Positions 54,668 through 63,500 of a stretch of 64,000 nt of DNA are shown one piece after another. The translations under genes and the position numbers were made by a program. Below the pieces are notes generated by a model. It was given only the letters and a program-made list of their open reading frames with translations, had not been told where the DNA came from and did no database searches. Origin of the DNA: Gammaproteobacteria bacterium (GTDB taxonomy: Bacteria; Pseudomonadota; Gammaproteobacteria; Steroidobacterales; Woeseiaceae); NCBI GenBank assembly GCA_029862045.1, contig JAOTYE010000005.1, forward strand, positions 124,001 to 188,000, read 5' to 3'. Every line of letters begins with the position of its first letter. Position 1 is the first letter of the stretch.

Positions 54668-55378
54668 CTAGCTGAATTCGACGAAAACATTCGACGTTAA
54701 CCTCCCCGTCCGGGGATCCGGGTTTATGTCTCTTGACGGTTCGACCAGCCCTGAATGCAACAGGTAGCCAGGATAGGCGACCAGCCGATTTGGCTTGTAG
54801 TCGATTCGGTCAAACAGTTCATACTGCGCGTCACTCGCGCCGAAATACCGTTGCGGCGGGTCTCCGTGCTCGGCAAGAAAGGCGTCGCGCGCCTCAATGT
54901 ACTGGTCGAGCCGCGCTCCTACCAGCGTCTCGAATCCCGTCGGCTTGTGCCGGTACAGGCCGGTGCCACCAAAATCGCCGGCATTGAGATAATGGGTTAT
55001 CGCAAAATAGTACCGCCTGTTGCTGTCATAGTGCGGCAGACGTTGATTTGGTTTTAGCTCGTGCTCGGGCGTCGAGACGAGGGAGTAAGCAGTATTCACG
55101 GGTCTCATAGCAAGTTCGTCGGGAACCGAATAGACCTTGCGCAGCAGCGGATGAATGGCATCGAGCTCGGCGACGAAATGGCTACGCGTAAGTGGCGCCC
55201 TCACCCCGGGATAGCCGGTTTCATCCGCCGCAAAGCTCTCCAATTGACAGGCATGATCGATGACCTCCGCCATATCCAGCGCAAAATCGTCGATGATAAT
55301 GACCAGCGTCCTTTCCTCGCCAACCGCATACACTTGCAGTGACGATTCCGGGTTCACCTGGATCGTTGCCTCTTGCAT
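54668..55378 (-). CDS. DUF6445 family protein, possible Fe(II)/2-oxoglutarate oxygenase
   Basis: A 236-residue protein started at ATG 55378; an upstream frame to 55444 would run through the terminator. Residues H116-Y-D118 (RLPHYDSN) and a distal H208 (GYLLHSGLV) with Arg 223 or 226 fit an HxD...H...R oxygenase site. I recognise the DUF6445 character with moderate certainty; members accompany SapC and halogenase genes. It is the first gene after the receptor terminator. Confidence 0.75.
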   Translation of the reverse strand: MQEATIQVNPESSLQVYAVGEERTLVIIIDDFALDMAEVIDHACQLESFAADETGYPGVRAPLTRSHFVAELDAIHPLLRKVYSVPDELAMRPVNTAYSLVSTPEHELKPNQRLPHYDSNRRYYFAITHYLNAGDFGGTGLYRHKPTGFETLVGARLDQYIEARDAFLAEHGDPPQRYFGASDAQYELFDRIDYKPNRLVAYPGYLLHSGLVEPSRDINPDPRTGRLTSNVFVEFS

Positions 55379-55409
55379 AAACTCTATGATCTCACACAGC
55401 CGCCAGACG

Positions 55410-55435
55410 AAAAAAGCCGCTGCTGGCAGCGGCTT
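55410..55435 (-). terminator. Rho-independent terminator after the TonB receptor gene
   Basis: On the minus strand AAGCCGCTG (55435-55427), a CCAG loop and CAGCGGCTT (55422-55414) make a perfect 9-bp stem that runs into a T-run (six A on the plus strand, 55410-55415). It lies about 50 nt past the receptor stop and before the DUF6445 start, so it should reduce read-through into the downstream genes and give more receptor than accessory message. Confidence 0.85.
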
Positions 55436-55485
55436 CTTCCACACAACCGAAGTTATGAAGGTCTAACGATAGACTTCAGCTACCT

Positions 55486-58440
55486 CTATCTGAAATTGTA
55501 TCGCGCACCGATCATGTAGCGGGCACCAGTCTGAGTCGCCCAATACAGCTGTCTGTCATCGCGACCGTGTATCGTTTGGATTTCGTCGGTGAGATTGATT
55601 CCCTCGACGAAAACCGACAGATCTTCATTTACATTGAAACTGACGTTCGCGTCCCATTGTCCATATTCGTCGGTGTACTGCGGATTCGCCCCCTTGTCGT
55701 CAGTCCTGGTGTTGAGGAACTCGTCACGCCAGTTGTAGGCGATCCTCGCCGACCATCTGTCATCCTCGTAGAACACGACCGCGTTCGCCGAGTCGCTGAT
55801 GCCTTCGATCGCAAACTGTTCACCGGCACTGTTGTTGTCGTACCCGACGTCCGATTCGACCAGCGTAAAGTTCACGCTGGCGCCGAAAGGACTGTCACCG
55901 AACAAGTGTTGGACCGAGAACTCCCATCCATCGACGGTCGCCGACTGCTGGTTTGCGGGGACCGTGATACGGAACGTCGATATCGGATCCTCTCCGGCGA
56001 TACCGAGGATAGTGCCGGCGACCGGATCAACCTCCGGCGTATTGCCGTAGTTGGCGAAGATGTAATCACGGATGTCGTTGAAATCGTCGCCAACCGCAGC
56101 CTGCGCTTCGATAAACCTCGGGCCCTGCCCTGGATGTGGCAAACCGAACGGGGTATCCACGATCTCGGCGTTGCCGACATAATTGTCGATGTCCTTGCGG
56201 AAGTAGGCGATGGACGCGTAACTGCCCTCAGTGTAATACCACTCGAATGACAGGTCGTAGTTCTGCGACTCGAGCGGCAACAGTCCCGGATCACCCTGCC
56301 GGCCGGTGCCGCCATTGATGCGGACCAGAGCATCCAGCGTCTGACCGCCCTGTATATCACCCCAGCCCGGACGACCGATCGTCTCACTGTAACTCGCACG
56401 TAGGACCTTATCCTCCCCAACCTCGATATCGAAATCGACGCTGGGCAGCACGTAATCATAGTCGCCCTTCAGCGTTGTAAAGCCGGAGCCACTCTCGACG
56501 ACTGAATACTCGTTGGCCGCGTTCCACGATATATTCGTCGCGATCGGCACCCTCGCGCTCGAGATCACGTCGGTTTGCTCGTAACGCACGCCGATGGCAA
56601 TGTTCGCGGGTTTGTTGCCGATGTCGAACGAACGATTGTACTGCAGATAAGCGGCTATCGAGTCTTCGTCAGTTAATCGATCGGTGCCGTAGTCGTTCGT
56701 AGCCCGGAAGGTGCTGTCGTCGCCGCCCGCTATCGCGATGCCTGCTTGCCTGACGGCCTCGAAGTTAAAGTCGAAGTAACCCGGGACAATGTTCGAGAGG
56801 TTGCCCGGCATGTTATCGAATGCCCCGCGTGTACTGCGCACGGTGCCCCAGATTTCGTCCGGGTATTCATCGTTGATATCCTCGTCTGCGCATTGGCCGG
56901 ACGCGCAGAAGCCGCTCCAGGTCTCAGTCTGCACGTTGGAGAACGCCGAACGGTTACTCACCTCCGTCGACACAATACCGAAATCCAGACTGGAGTCGTC
57001 CTCAAAAATCAATTCACCGCTCAGTTGGGCCTGCTGAACGTCGGATTCCATTAAGCTGTTTCTGTACGAGCGGCCGGTCTGGATCACCTCGTTCCGGTTC
57101 GCTTCAATGCTATCCGCTCCTGGCGGCAGTCCGATACTCAGGACCGGGAAGTCGCTGCTGAAATCGGTGGTCGTCAAACCTCTGAAGAAACCACAGACCC
57201 CCTGATTAACGCTACTTCCGAGCGGGCTGTCGGGGGCGGACTTGGCATCCGAATCGTGATAATCGAACTCGAGGCCGAAACGGTCGGACACGTCCCACAC
57301 GATGTTCAGGCCAAGCGAGTTGTTTTCGTTTTTCTCGGCAAACTCGCCGGCGCTGAAACACAGATCCGAGTCGTTAGCGGCATAATCCTCCGAGTAAAGG
57401 AGCGGCGTCGCAACCGGGGTATCGGTCCACACCTGATCGCCGTTATTCAGGAAGTTGTACCACGCGCCAACACTGCTGCGTTGTGTCTCCAGCGTGTTTT
57501 CAGAGTAGGTGTAGTCCAGCGTCGCAGTCACAGTATCCGATGGAGCGAACTGCAGCGCGAGCTGACCGTTGATTCTTTCACGTTGCACGTCGTTGAAGGT
57601 GTAGTCGGTCGTCTGCGGAGTCATGTAGATCTCGCCCGGCGCCGGACGGTTGGTGATGTTGTTCGTTTCTGTGCCGACAGGCGGGAGTGTCGTCCAATCA
57701 CCATCGTTGCTGCCGTCGTGAAGCCAGTAGCCCGCCACACCCGCCTGGTTGTAACCGAGGTTGCGATCCTGATAGCTGGCCGTGACGGAAACACCGAATG
57801 TCTCGTCGTCGTTGGTCGTGCTGAAGATGCCCGAGATTTCCGGTGTGACCGAATCGCCGTCGTCTACGGACTGATCCGCGACCATCTTAACGCCGAAACT
57901 GGCAACCGTGTCGCGAGTATCGAGCGGGCGTGCCGTCTTGATGTTGACCGTTGCGCCGATGCCACCCGTGGGATCACTCGCACGGCTCGTCTTCTTGATC
58001 TCGATCGCTGCGATGGCTTCCGAGGCGAGATTCGAAAAGTCGAAGGCCCGGGAGTTCGAAGCTGCTGTCGCTTCGATTCTGGACGCCGGCATCTGCCGGC
58101 CGTTCAAGGTCACGAGGTTGAAGTCCGGACCCATACCACGCACCGTGATCCGCTGCCCCTCGCCTTGCGCCGAGCGGTCGATCGACACACCCGCAATGCG
58201 CTGCATGGATTCTGCAAGGTTCGTGTCAGGGAACTTACCGATGTCCTCCGAAACGATGCCATCTACAAGGCCCTGTGAGCCACGTTTCATGTTCATCGAC
58301 GACGTCAGGCTGCTGCGGATGCCGACGGTTACGATCTCTTCCATCGGTTCCTGCGCCTGTGCCGGCGTAATCGTCGTCGCGCCCAGCGCCAGTGCTACGC
58401 CTGTGGCCAAAGGTGTCTTACTGAAAGATGGTTTTTGCAT
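55486..58440 (-). CDS. TonB-dependent receptor (TIGR01782-type) of the glucan locus
   Basis: A 984-residue outer-membrane receptor. ATG 58440 is chosen behind AGGGGG with 7-nt spacing (TTG 58446 is also in frame). The signal peptide ends near TPAQAQ, the TonB box is EEIVTVGIRSSL, the plug has FPDTNLAESMQRIAGVSIDRS and RITVRGMGPDFNLVTLNGRQMP, and the barrel ends MIGARYNFR. This subfamily (TonB-Xanth-Caul) takes up oligosaccharides; the adjacent GH16 and phosphorylase genes point to beta-glucan fragments. It is transcribed from a palindrome-covered promoter shared with the divergent operon. Confidence 0.93.
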   Translation of the reverse strand: MQKPSFSKTPLATGVALALGATTITPAQAQEPMEEIVTVGIRSSLTSSMNMKRGSQGLVDGIVSEDIGKFPDTNLAESMQRIAGVSIDRSAQGEGQRITVRGMGPDFNLVTLNGRQMPASRIEATAASNSRAFDFSNLASEAIAAIEIKKTSRASDPTGGIGATVNIKTARPLDTRDTVASFGVKMVADQSVDDGDSVTPEISGIFSTTNDDETFGVSVTASYQDRNLGYNQAGVAGYWLHDGSNDGDWTTLPPVGTETNNITNRPAPGEIYMTPQTTDYTFNDVQRERINGQLALQFAPSDTVTATLDYTYSENTLETQRSSVGAWYNFLNNGDQVWTDTPVATPLLYSEDYAANDSDLCFSAGEFAEKNENNSLGLNIVWDVSDRFGLEFDYHDSDAKSAPDSPLGSSVNQGVCGFFRGLTTTDFSSDFPVLSIGLPPGADSIEANRNEVIQTGRSYRNSLMESDVQQAQLSGELIFEDDSSLDFGIVSTEVSNRSAFSNVQTETWSGFCASGQCADEDINDEYPDEIWGTVRSTRGAFDNMPGNLSNIVPGYFDFNFEAVRQAGIAIAGGDDSTFRATNDYGTDRLTDEDSIAAYLQYNRSFDIGNKPANIAIGVRYEQTDVISSARVPIATNISWNAANEYSVVESGSGFTTLKGDYDYVLPSVDFDIEVGEDKVLRASYSETIGRPGWGDIQGGQTLDALVRINGGTGRQGDPGLLPLESQNYDLSFEWYYTEGSYASIAYFRKDIDNYVGNAEIVDTPFGLPHPGQGPRFIEAQAAVGDDFNDIRDYIFANYGNTPEVDPVAGTILGIAGEDPISTFRITVPANQQSATVDGWEFSVQHLFGDSPFGASVNFTLVESDVGYDNNSAGEQFAIEGISDSANAVVFYEDDRWSARIAYNWRDEFLNTRTDDKGANPQYTDEYGQWDANVSFNVNEDLSVFVEGINLTDEIQTIHGRDDRQLYWATQTGARYMIGARYNFR

Positions 58441-58470
58441 GCTCAAGCCCCCTAGCTTGCTATCGAATGT

Positions 58471-58512
58471 GTTGCCGGTAAGCGGCGTGTTTTCAGCGTC
58501 TTTGCCGGCAAC
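58471..58512 (-). other. Inverted repeat in the receptor leader
   Basis: GTTGCCGG (58471-58478) pairs with CCGGCAAC (58505-58512) around a 26-nt loop, within the predicted 5' leader of the receptor transcript. TTGCCGGCAA (58502-58511) is itself a perfect palindrome. It may be a leader hairpin or a second regulator site. Confidence 0.35.
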
Positions 58513-58530
58513 AACCAGTTACAGTTGAAA

Positions 58531-58546
58531 CTGACAGCGCTGTCAG
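58531..58546. promoter_or_regulatory. LacI-type operator 1
   Basis: CTGACAGCGCTGTCAG is a perfect 16-bp palindrome with a central CG, the form typical of LacI/GalR-family operators. Its first six bases serve as the -35 of the rightward promoter, and it lies at the predicted start point of the leftward promoter. Its centre is 35 bp from operator 2. No LacI-family gene is in the window. Confidence 0.8.
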
Positions 58547-58560
58547 TACGTGTTTATACT
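58531..58560 (+). promoter_or_regulatory. Predicted promoter of the ADP-ribosylglycohydrolase-CBM9-phosphorylase operon
   Basis: CTGACA (58531-58536) and TATACT (58555-58560) are separated by 18 nt, each one base from consensus. The start point would fall within operator 2, about 70 nt before the TTG start at 58637. Confidence 0.6.
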
Positions 58561-58581
58561 TATATCTGACAGCGCTGTCAA
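58553..58581 (-). promoter_or_regulatory. Predicted promoter of the TonB receptor gene
   Basis: On the minus strand TTGACA (58581-58576) and TATAAA (58558-58553) are spaced by 17 nt. The -35 lies in operator 2 and the start point falls at the edge of operator 1, so repressor binding would block both divergent promoters. Confidence 0.65.
58566..58581. promoter_or_regulatory. LacI-type operator 2
   Basis: CTGACAGCGCTGTCAA carries the same perfect 14-bp core TGACAGCGCTGTCA (58567-58580) as operator 1. The second copy at 35 bp centre distance supports cooperative or looping control. Confidence 0.8.
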
Positions 58582-58636
58582 TAACGAATACAATATTTAT
58601 CGAATAGTGGCGCTGTTGCGCGAGGAGTTGAGACTT

Positions 58637-59725
58637 TTGCAAGCTGTGACCGTGGAACCAACACGCATACGTAATGCCTGGGAGGGGCGGATTTCGGGCT
58701 GCATGCTGGGCAAACCCGTCGAGGTGTTGTCCTTTCAGGAAGGGCGGGCCGGGCTCGAGGCCTACCTGCAGCAGGCCAACGCGCTGCCGCTGCGTGACTA
58801 CGTGCCCGCCCTTCAAGGATCCCTCGTCGAACAACTGGGGCGCGGCTGCTGCCGTGGACATATGGAGCGGGCCGAGCCGGACGACGACATCAACTACACG
58901 CTGCTGGCCCTCCTGCTGCTGGAGGAAAAAGGCACGGGCTTCGAAACAGCCGACGTCGCACGTGCCTGGTTACGCCTGCTGCCGGCGGGCGCGACCTGGA
59001 CAGCTGAGCGCGCCGCGTATCGAACCCTGCTTTGCAACATGGCGGACGAATTTGTCAACGGCGACGAAGCGGGATTCGACCTCGACGAATGCTCCGACAA
59101 TGACTACAACGAGTGGATTGGCGCTCAGATTCGAGCCGATCTCTATGGCTGGGTGTGCCCGGGACGCCCTGCCCTCGCGGCAGAGTTGGCACGACGGGAT
59201 GCCTCGCTGTCGCATCGCGGCGAAGGGGTACGCGGCGCAGCATTCATTGCCGCGCTCGGCGCCGCGATTCCGGCGACCGAAGATCTCGACGCAGCAATAG
59301 ACGCGGCGCTCCAGCAAATTCCTCACGGCAGTGAAGCGGCCGCGGCCGTTCGATTCGGTCGCGAACTGTCAGATGATCCTGATGCCGTGGATCGCTTGTA
59401 TGAAAAATACGAACGCATGTCACCGGTCCATACGCTCAACAATCTTGCGCTCGTCGTCTGGGCGCTGTGTTCGGCGGACGGCGAGTTCGGGGCGGCAATC
59501 GGCAATGCTGTTGCGGCCGGTCTGGACACGGACTGCAACGGCGCGACCGCCGGCGGACTGTTCGGGCTCACGGGCGCGGCGATACCGGATTCCTGGACGC
59601 GCCCCTGGCAAGGCCGCATCGGCGTCGGGCTCGCCGGATTTACGGAACTAACACTCGATGAGGTCGTTGCACGAACCGTTGCTGTTGCTGAGAGAATTGC
59701 CGGAGAACAACATGCTCAACACTAG
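58637..59725 (+). CDS. ADP-ribosylglycohydrolase family protein
   Basis: A 362-residue protein if started at TTG 58637, 9 nt after GAGGAG; GTG 58646 and 58652 are also in frame, while the longer frame to 58550 would begin upstream of the predicted transcript. Family features are RIRNAWEGRISGCMLGKPVE at the N-terminus, the metal-binding Asp cluster AEPDDDINYTLLAL, and the C-terminal AGLDTDCNGATAGGLFGLTGAAIPDSW. These enzymes cleave ADP-ribose or similar N/O-glycosidic bonds with magnesium. In a glucan operon the substrate may be another glycoside. Its end overlaps the next gene by 14 bp. Confidence 0.87.
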   Translation: MQAVTVEPTRIRNAWEGRISGCMLGKPVEVLSFQEGRAGLEAYLQQANALPLRDYVPALQGSLVEQLGRGCCRGHMERAEPDDDINYTLLALLLLEEKGTGFETADVARAWLRLLPAGATWTAERAAYRTLLCNMADEFVNGDEAGFDLDECSDNDYNEWIGAQIRADLYGWVCPGRPALAAELARRDASLSHRGEGVRGAAFIAALGAAIPATEDLDAAIDAALQQIPHGSEAAAAVRFGRELSDDPDAVDRLYEKYERMSPVHTLNNLALVVWALCSADGEFGAAIGNAVAAGLDTDCNGATAGGLFGLTGAAIPDSWTRPWQGRIGVGLAGFTELTLDEVVARTVAVAERIAGEQHAQH

Positions 59726-60476
59726 GGTCAATGTTTGCCTGGTTGTTACAGCCGCTTTGGCGGCGTTAGCAACAACCCCTGCGCTGGCCGATGAAGCTCA
59801 TTACGACGAACGTACAGAGTACCGGGCACCCAAGGCTGCGGTTGCGCCAGTCGTCGACGGCGTTGCCGACGAGAGCATCTGGGAGCAAGCCCGCTGGCAG
59901 GAGCTGGCACGTCGCTGGCTGGGGCCCGAGTTTTCTGCCGAAGATTTTCAGGGGCGCTACAAGGTCGTGTGGACCGAGGACAAGATCTACATCCTCGGAG
60001 AGTTTGTTGACGACATCCTTATAGATACCCACCGCGATCCGCTGGTGCAGTATTGGGACGACGACTGCTGGGAGATTTTTCTCGACGAGGATTTTTCCGG
60101 CGGTGAACACCAGTTCAGCCACAATGCCTTCGCCTATCACATGTCGCTGGACAACCAGGCGATCGATATCGGCACGGACAAAAAACCCCATAACTATTCA
60201 CACCATGTCGAAAGCCGCTGGCAACAGCAAGGCAACAAGATCATCTGGGAACTCGCGATAGACATCTACACCGACGACTACGTTGATGGTTCCGACAGCA
60301 ACGTGCCCATCAAGCTATCGGCTGGCAAGGTGATGGGGCTCATGGTCGCCTATTGCGATAACGACGGCAGTGAGCTGCGCGAGAACTTTATCGGCTCGGA
60401 AGTCGTTCTTTCCGGACCGAAAGACCGCGGCTACATAGACGCCGGCTTGTTCGGCGCGCTGATACTGGTCGAATAA
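59712..60476 (+). CDS. Exported CBM9-like carbohydrate-binding protein
   Basis: A 254-residue protein with a signal peptide ending ATTPALA (about residue 26). The mature part starts with the CBM9-type APVVDGVADESIWEQARW and continues YKVVWTEDKIYILGEFVDD and YWDDDCWEIFLDEDFSGG, as in sugar-binding domains of family 9. No catalytic domain is attached, so it probably binds glucan chains in the periplasm or at the surface. ATG 59712 lies within the end of the previous gene, behind GGAG. Confidence 0.82.
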   Translation: MLNTRVNVCLVVTAALAALATTPALADEAHYDERTEYRAPKAAVAPVVDGVADESIWEQARWQELARRWLGPEFSAEDFQGRYKVVWTEDKIYILGEFVDDILIDTHRDPLVQYWDDDCWEIFLDEDFSGGEHQFSHNAFAYHMSLDNQAIDIGTDKKPHNYSHHVESRWQQQGNKIIWELAIDIYTDDYVDGSDSNVPIKLSAGKVMGLMVAYCDNDGSELRENFIGSEVVLSGPKDRGYIDAGLFGALILVE

Positions 60477-60503
60477 GATTTTGGACGAACAATAATAATA
60501 AAC

Positions 60504-63500
60504 ATGGAACAGATTTTGAAAACTGACAACAAAGACAACAACACGGTGCTTGGTGAATTCATCGACTTCGCGGGCGAACGTTATTACGCAATCCGCAACG
60601 TCGACAAGATCGAACCGTTTTTTATCAGCGTGATTTCCAACGTTGAACACTGGTTATTCGTCTCGTCGACGGGTGGGTTGACTGCGGGCCGGGTGTCGCC
60701 CGAGACATCACTGTTCCCATACGTCACGGTCGACAAGATCCATGAGAGCACCGCCCATACCGGCAGCAAAACCATACTGCGCGTCGAAGCGAATGGCAGG
60801 CCGCAAGTATGGGAGCCTTTCAACAAGGAACACGATGGCCGCTACGCGATCAGCCGCCACCTTTACAAGAATGTGCTGAGCAATAAGCTCTGCTTTGAAG
60901 AAATCAACGATGACCTGCAGATAGCGTTCCGCTACACATGGGTCACCAGTGACGACTACGGTTTTGCACGACAGTGTGAATTGCAGAACCTGGGCGATCA
61001 AAGCCTAAACGTCGATCTGGTCGATGGCCTGCAGAATATCCTGCCAGCCGGCACGCCGCGTTTCGCCCAGACCAACACCAGCAACCTGGTGGACGCCTAC
61101 AAGTGGACGGAGCTGGATAGTGACACCGGACTCGCCCTTTTTACCCTTTATTCCGGGATCACCGATCGCGCCGAGCCGTGCGAGTCCCTCAAGGCAAACA
61201 CGGCTTTTTGCCTGGGGCTCGACGGGCAGAAAGTACTGATTTCGTCGGAGCAGCTCGATAACTTCCGCCAGGGCAAGGCATTGCGACAGGAAGTGCATAA
61301 GCGCGGCATTCGCGGAGCCTACCTGGCGAGCCAGACCCTGGAGCTGGCGCCACAGGCTTCACAGCGCTGGCAGATTGTGGCAAACACCGAGCAGAGCCAG
61401 AGCCAGGTGGTCGAGTTGCAGAAGCAGCTTCGTAGCCCGGCCAGGGTTGCCGGGGCGATCGACCACTCTGTCAAAAAGGGTACCGATGAGCTAGCGCGCA
61501 TCATGGCCAGTGGAGATGGTTATCAGGCCACCGCGGAGGAAAACATCACAGTCCACCATTACGCGAATGTACTTTTTAACATCCTCAGAGGCGGGGTTTT
61601 CGATGACCAGTACAACGTATCCTCGTGGGATTTTGCTTGCACTATCAGGCAATTCAACAAGGCTGTGTATCAGCGTAACCAGGATCTGCTTCAAGGTTTT
61701 CCGGACAAGCTGAAATTCACCGAGCTGCTGTCGGCCATCAAGGAACAGGGCGACTCGCAGCTGGAGCGCCTTTGTCACGAGTACCTGCCGATCACTTTCG
61801 GCCGTCGCCACGGCGACCCCAGTCGTCCCTGGAACCAGTTCACCATCAAGTTGAAAGACGAATTCGGCAATGGCCTGCTTTCATATCAGGGCAACTGGCG
61901 GGACATATTCCAGAACTGGGAGGCCCTGGCGTTTAGTTACCCGGAGTTTGTTGAAAACAAGATCGCCAAATTCGTTAACGCCTCCACCGCAGACGGTTAC
62001 AACCCGTACCGCATTACCAAGGAAGGCATCGACTGGGAAGTTGAAGAGCCGGACGACCCCTGGAGTTATATTGGTTACTGGGGCGATCATCAGATCATCT
62101 ACTTGCAGAAATTTCTCGAGCTCTCCAGAGATTTTCATCCAACTCGATTGCGCGATCTGCTGCGCCAGCCGATTTTTTGTTATGCCAACGTTCCCTATCG
62201 AATCAAGTCGTTTGAGGCGCTGCTCGAGGATCCCAAGAATACCGTGACCTATGACGAGGGGCTGGCTGAACGCATCGAGCATCGGGTCGCTGCCATGGGT
62301 GCAGACGGCAAGATGATCCTGGATGCCGATGGTGAGGTCTACCAGGTCAATTTGTTCGAGAAACTGCTGGTGCCGCTGCTCAGCAAGCTGGGCAACCTCG
62401 TAATCGACGGCGGCATCTGGATGAACACGCAACGCCCGGAATGGAATGACGCAAACAATGCGTTGGTCGGCCACGGCTTGTCCATGGTCACCTTGTATTA
62501 CCTGCGACGGTATGTCCGCTTCCTGCAAAAGTTACTTGCAGACGAACATCAATCGTTTGCCCTGTCCAGGGAAGTCAGCGATTGGTTCGCCGACACCGCG
62601 GTTGCGCTCAGTAACGTCCGCCCGCTGTTGGGCATTGGCCCGATTTCTGCGGAGCAACGCTACGAGTCATTGGCAGAACTCGGCCAGGCGGCGAGCCGCT
62701 ATCGCGAGACGGTTTATGAGCAGGAATCGTACTCGGGCAAAGTAGATCAGCCGGCCGACCAGATCCTGGCCATGCTGGAGGATGCCCTGGTAGCTATCGA
62801 TCACAGCATCGGCACCAACCAGCGAGAGGACGGGCTGTACCATGCTTACAACCTATTGGATCTGCAACCCGACGCCGTGGTGATCGATACGCTCTATCCT
62901 ATGCTCGAAGGTCAGGTTGCCGCGCTAAGCGCCGGCCCTGTTTCCCCAGAGAAGGCTGTGACTGTGCTGGAAGCCCTTTTCGACAGCGATATCTACCGCC
63001 CCGATCAGCACTCCTTCATGCTCTATCCGGATCGGGAGTTGCCAGGATTCCTGGACAAGAACCGCATCAGCGCCGAACTGGTCGATGCTATTCCGCTGCT
63101 GCAGAAAATGCTCGCCGAAGGAGACGAGCGTCTCGTCGTCCGCGATGCTGACGGCTGCTATCGCTTCAATGCCGACTTCAAGAACGTCGGTGATTTGAAG
63201 GCCGAGCTCGATGTGCTCGCCGCAGTGTACGGCGATGAATTCGAAGCGGCACGCAAGCCTTTGCAGGAACTTTACGAAACGGTGTTTCAGCACAAGGCGT
63301 TTACCGGACGCTCGGGGACGATGTTCAGCTTCGAGGGCCTGGGATCCGTCTATTGGCACATGGTCTCCAAGCTGATGCTGGCAGTACAGGAAAATTTCTT
63401 TGCCGCTCTGGAACAGCATGCTGATGAGGCCAGCGGCCGGCGATTGGGACAATTGTATTATCGCGTGCGCAAGGGCATCGGCTTTAACAAGACTCCTGCC

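Noticed and set aside
57256..58278. A 340-codon open frame on the plus strand inside the receptor gene
   Set aside because: It is antisense to the conserved plug and barrel of the TonB receptor and has no family features.
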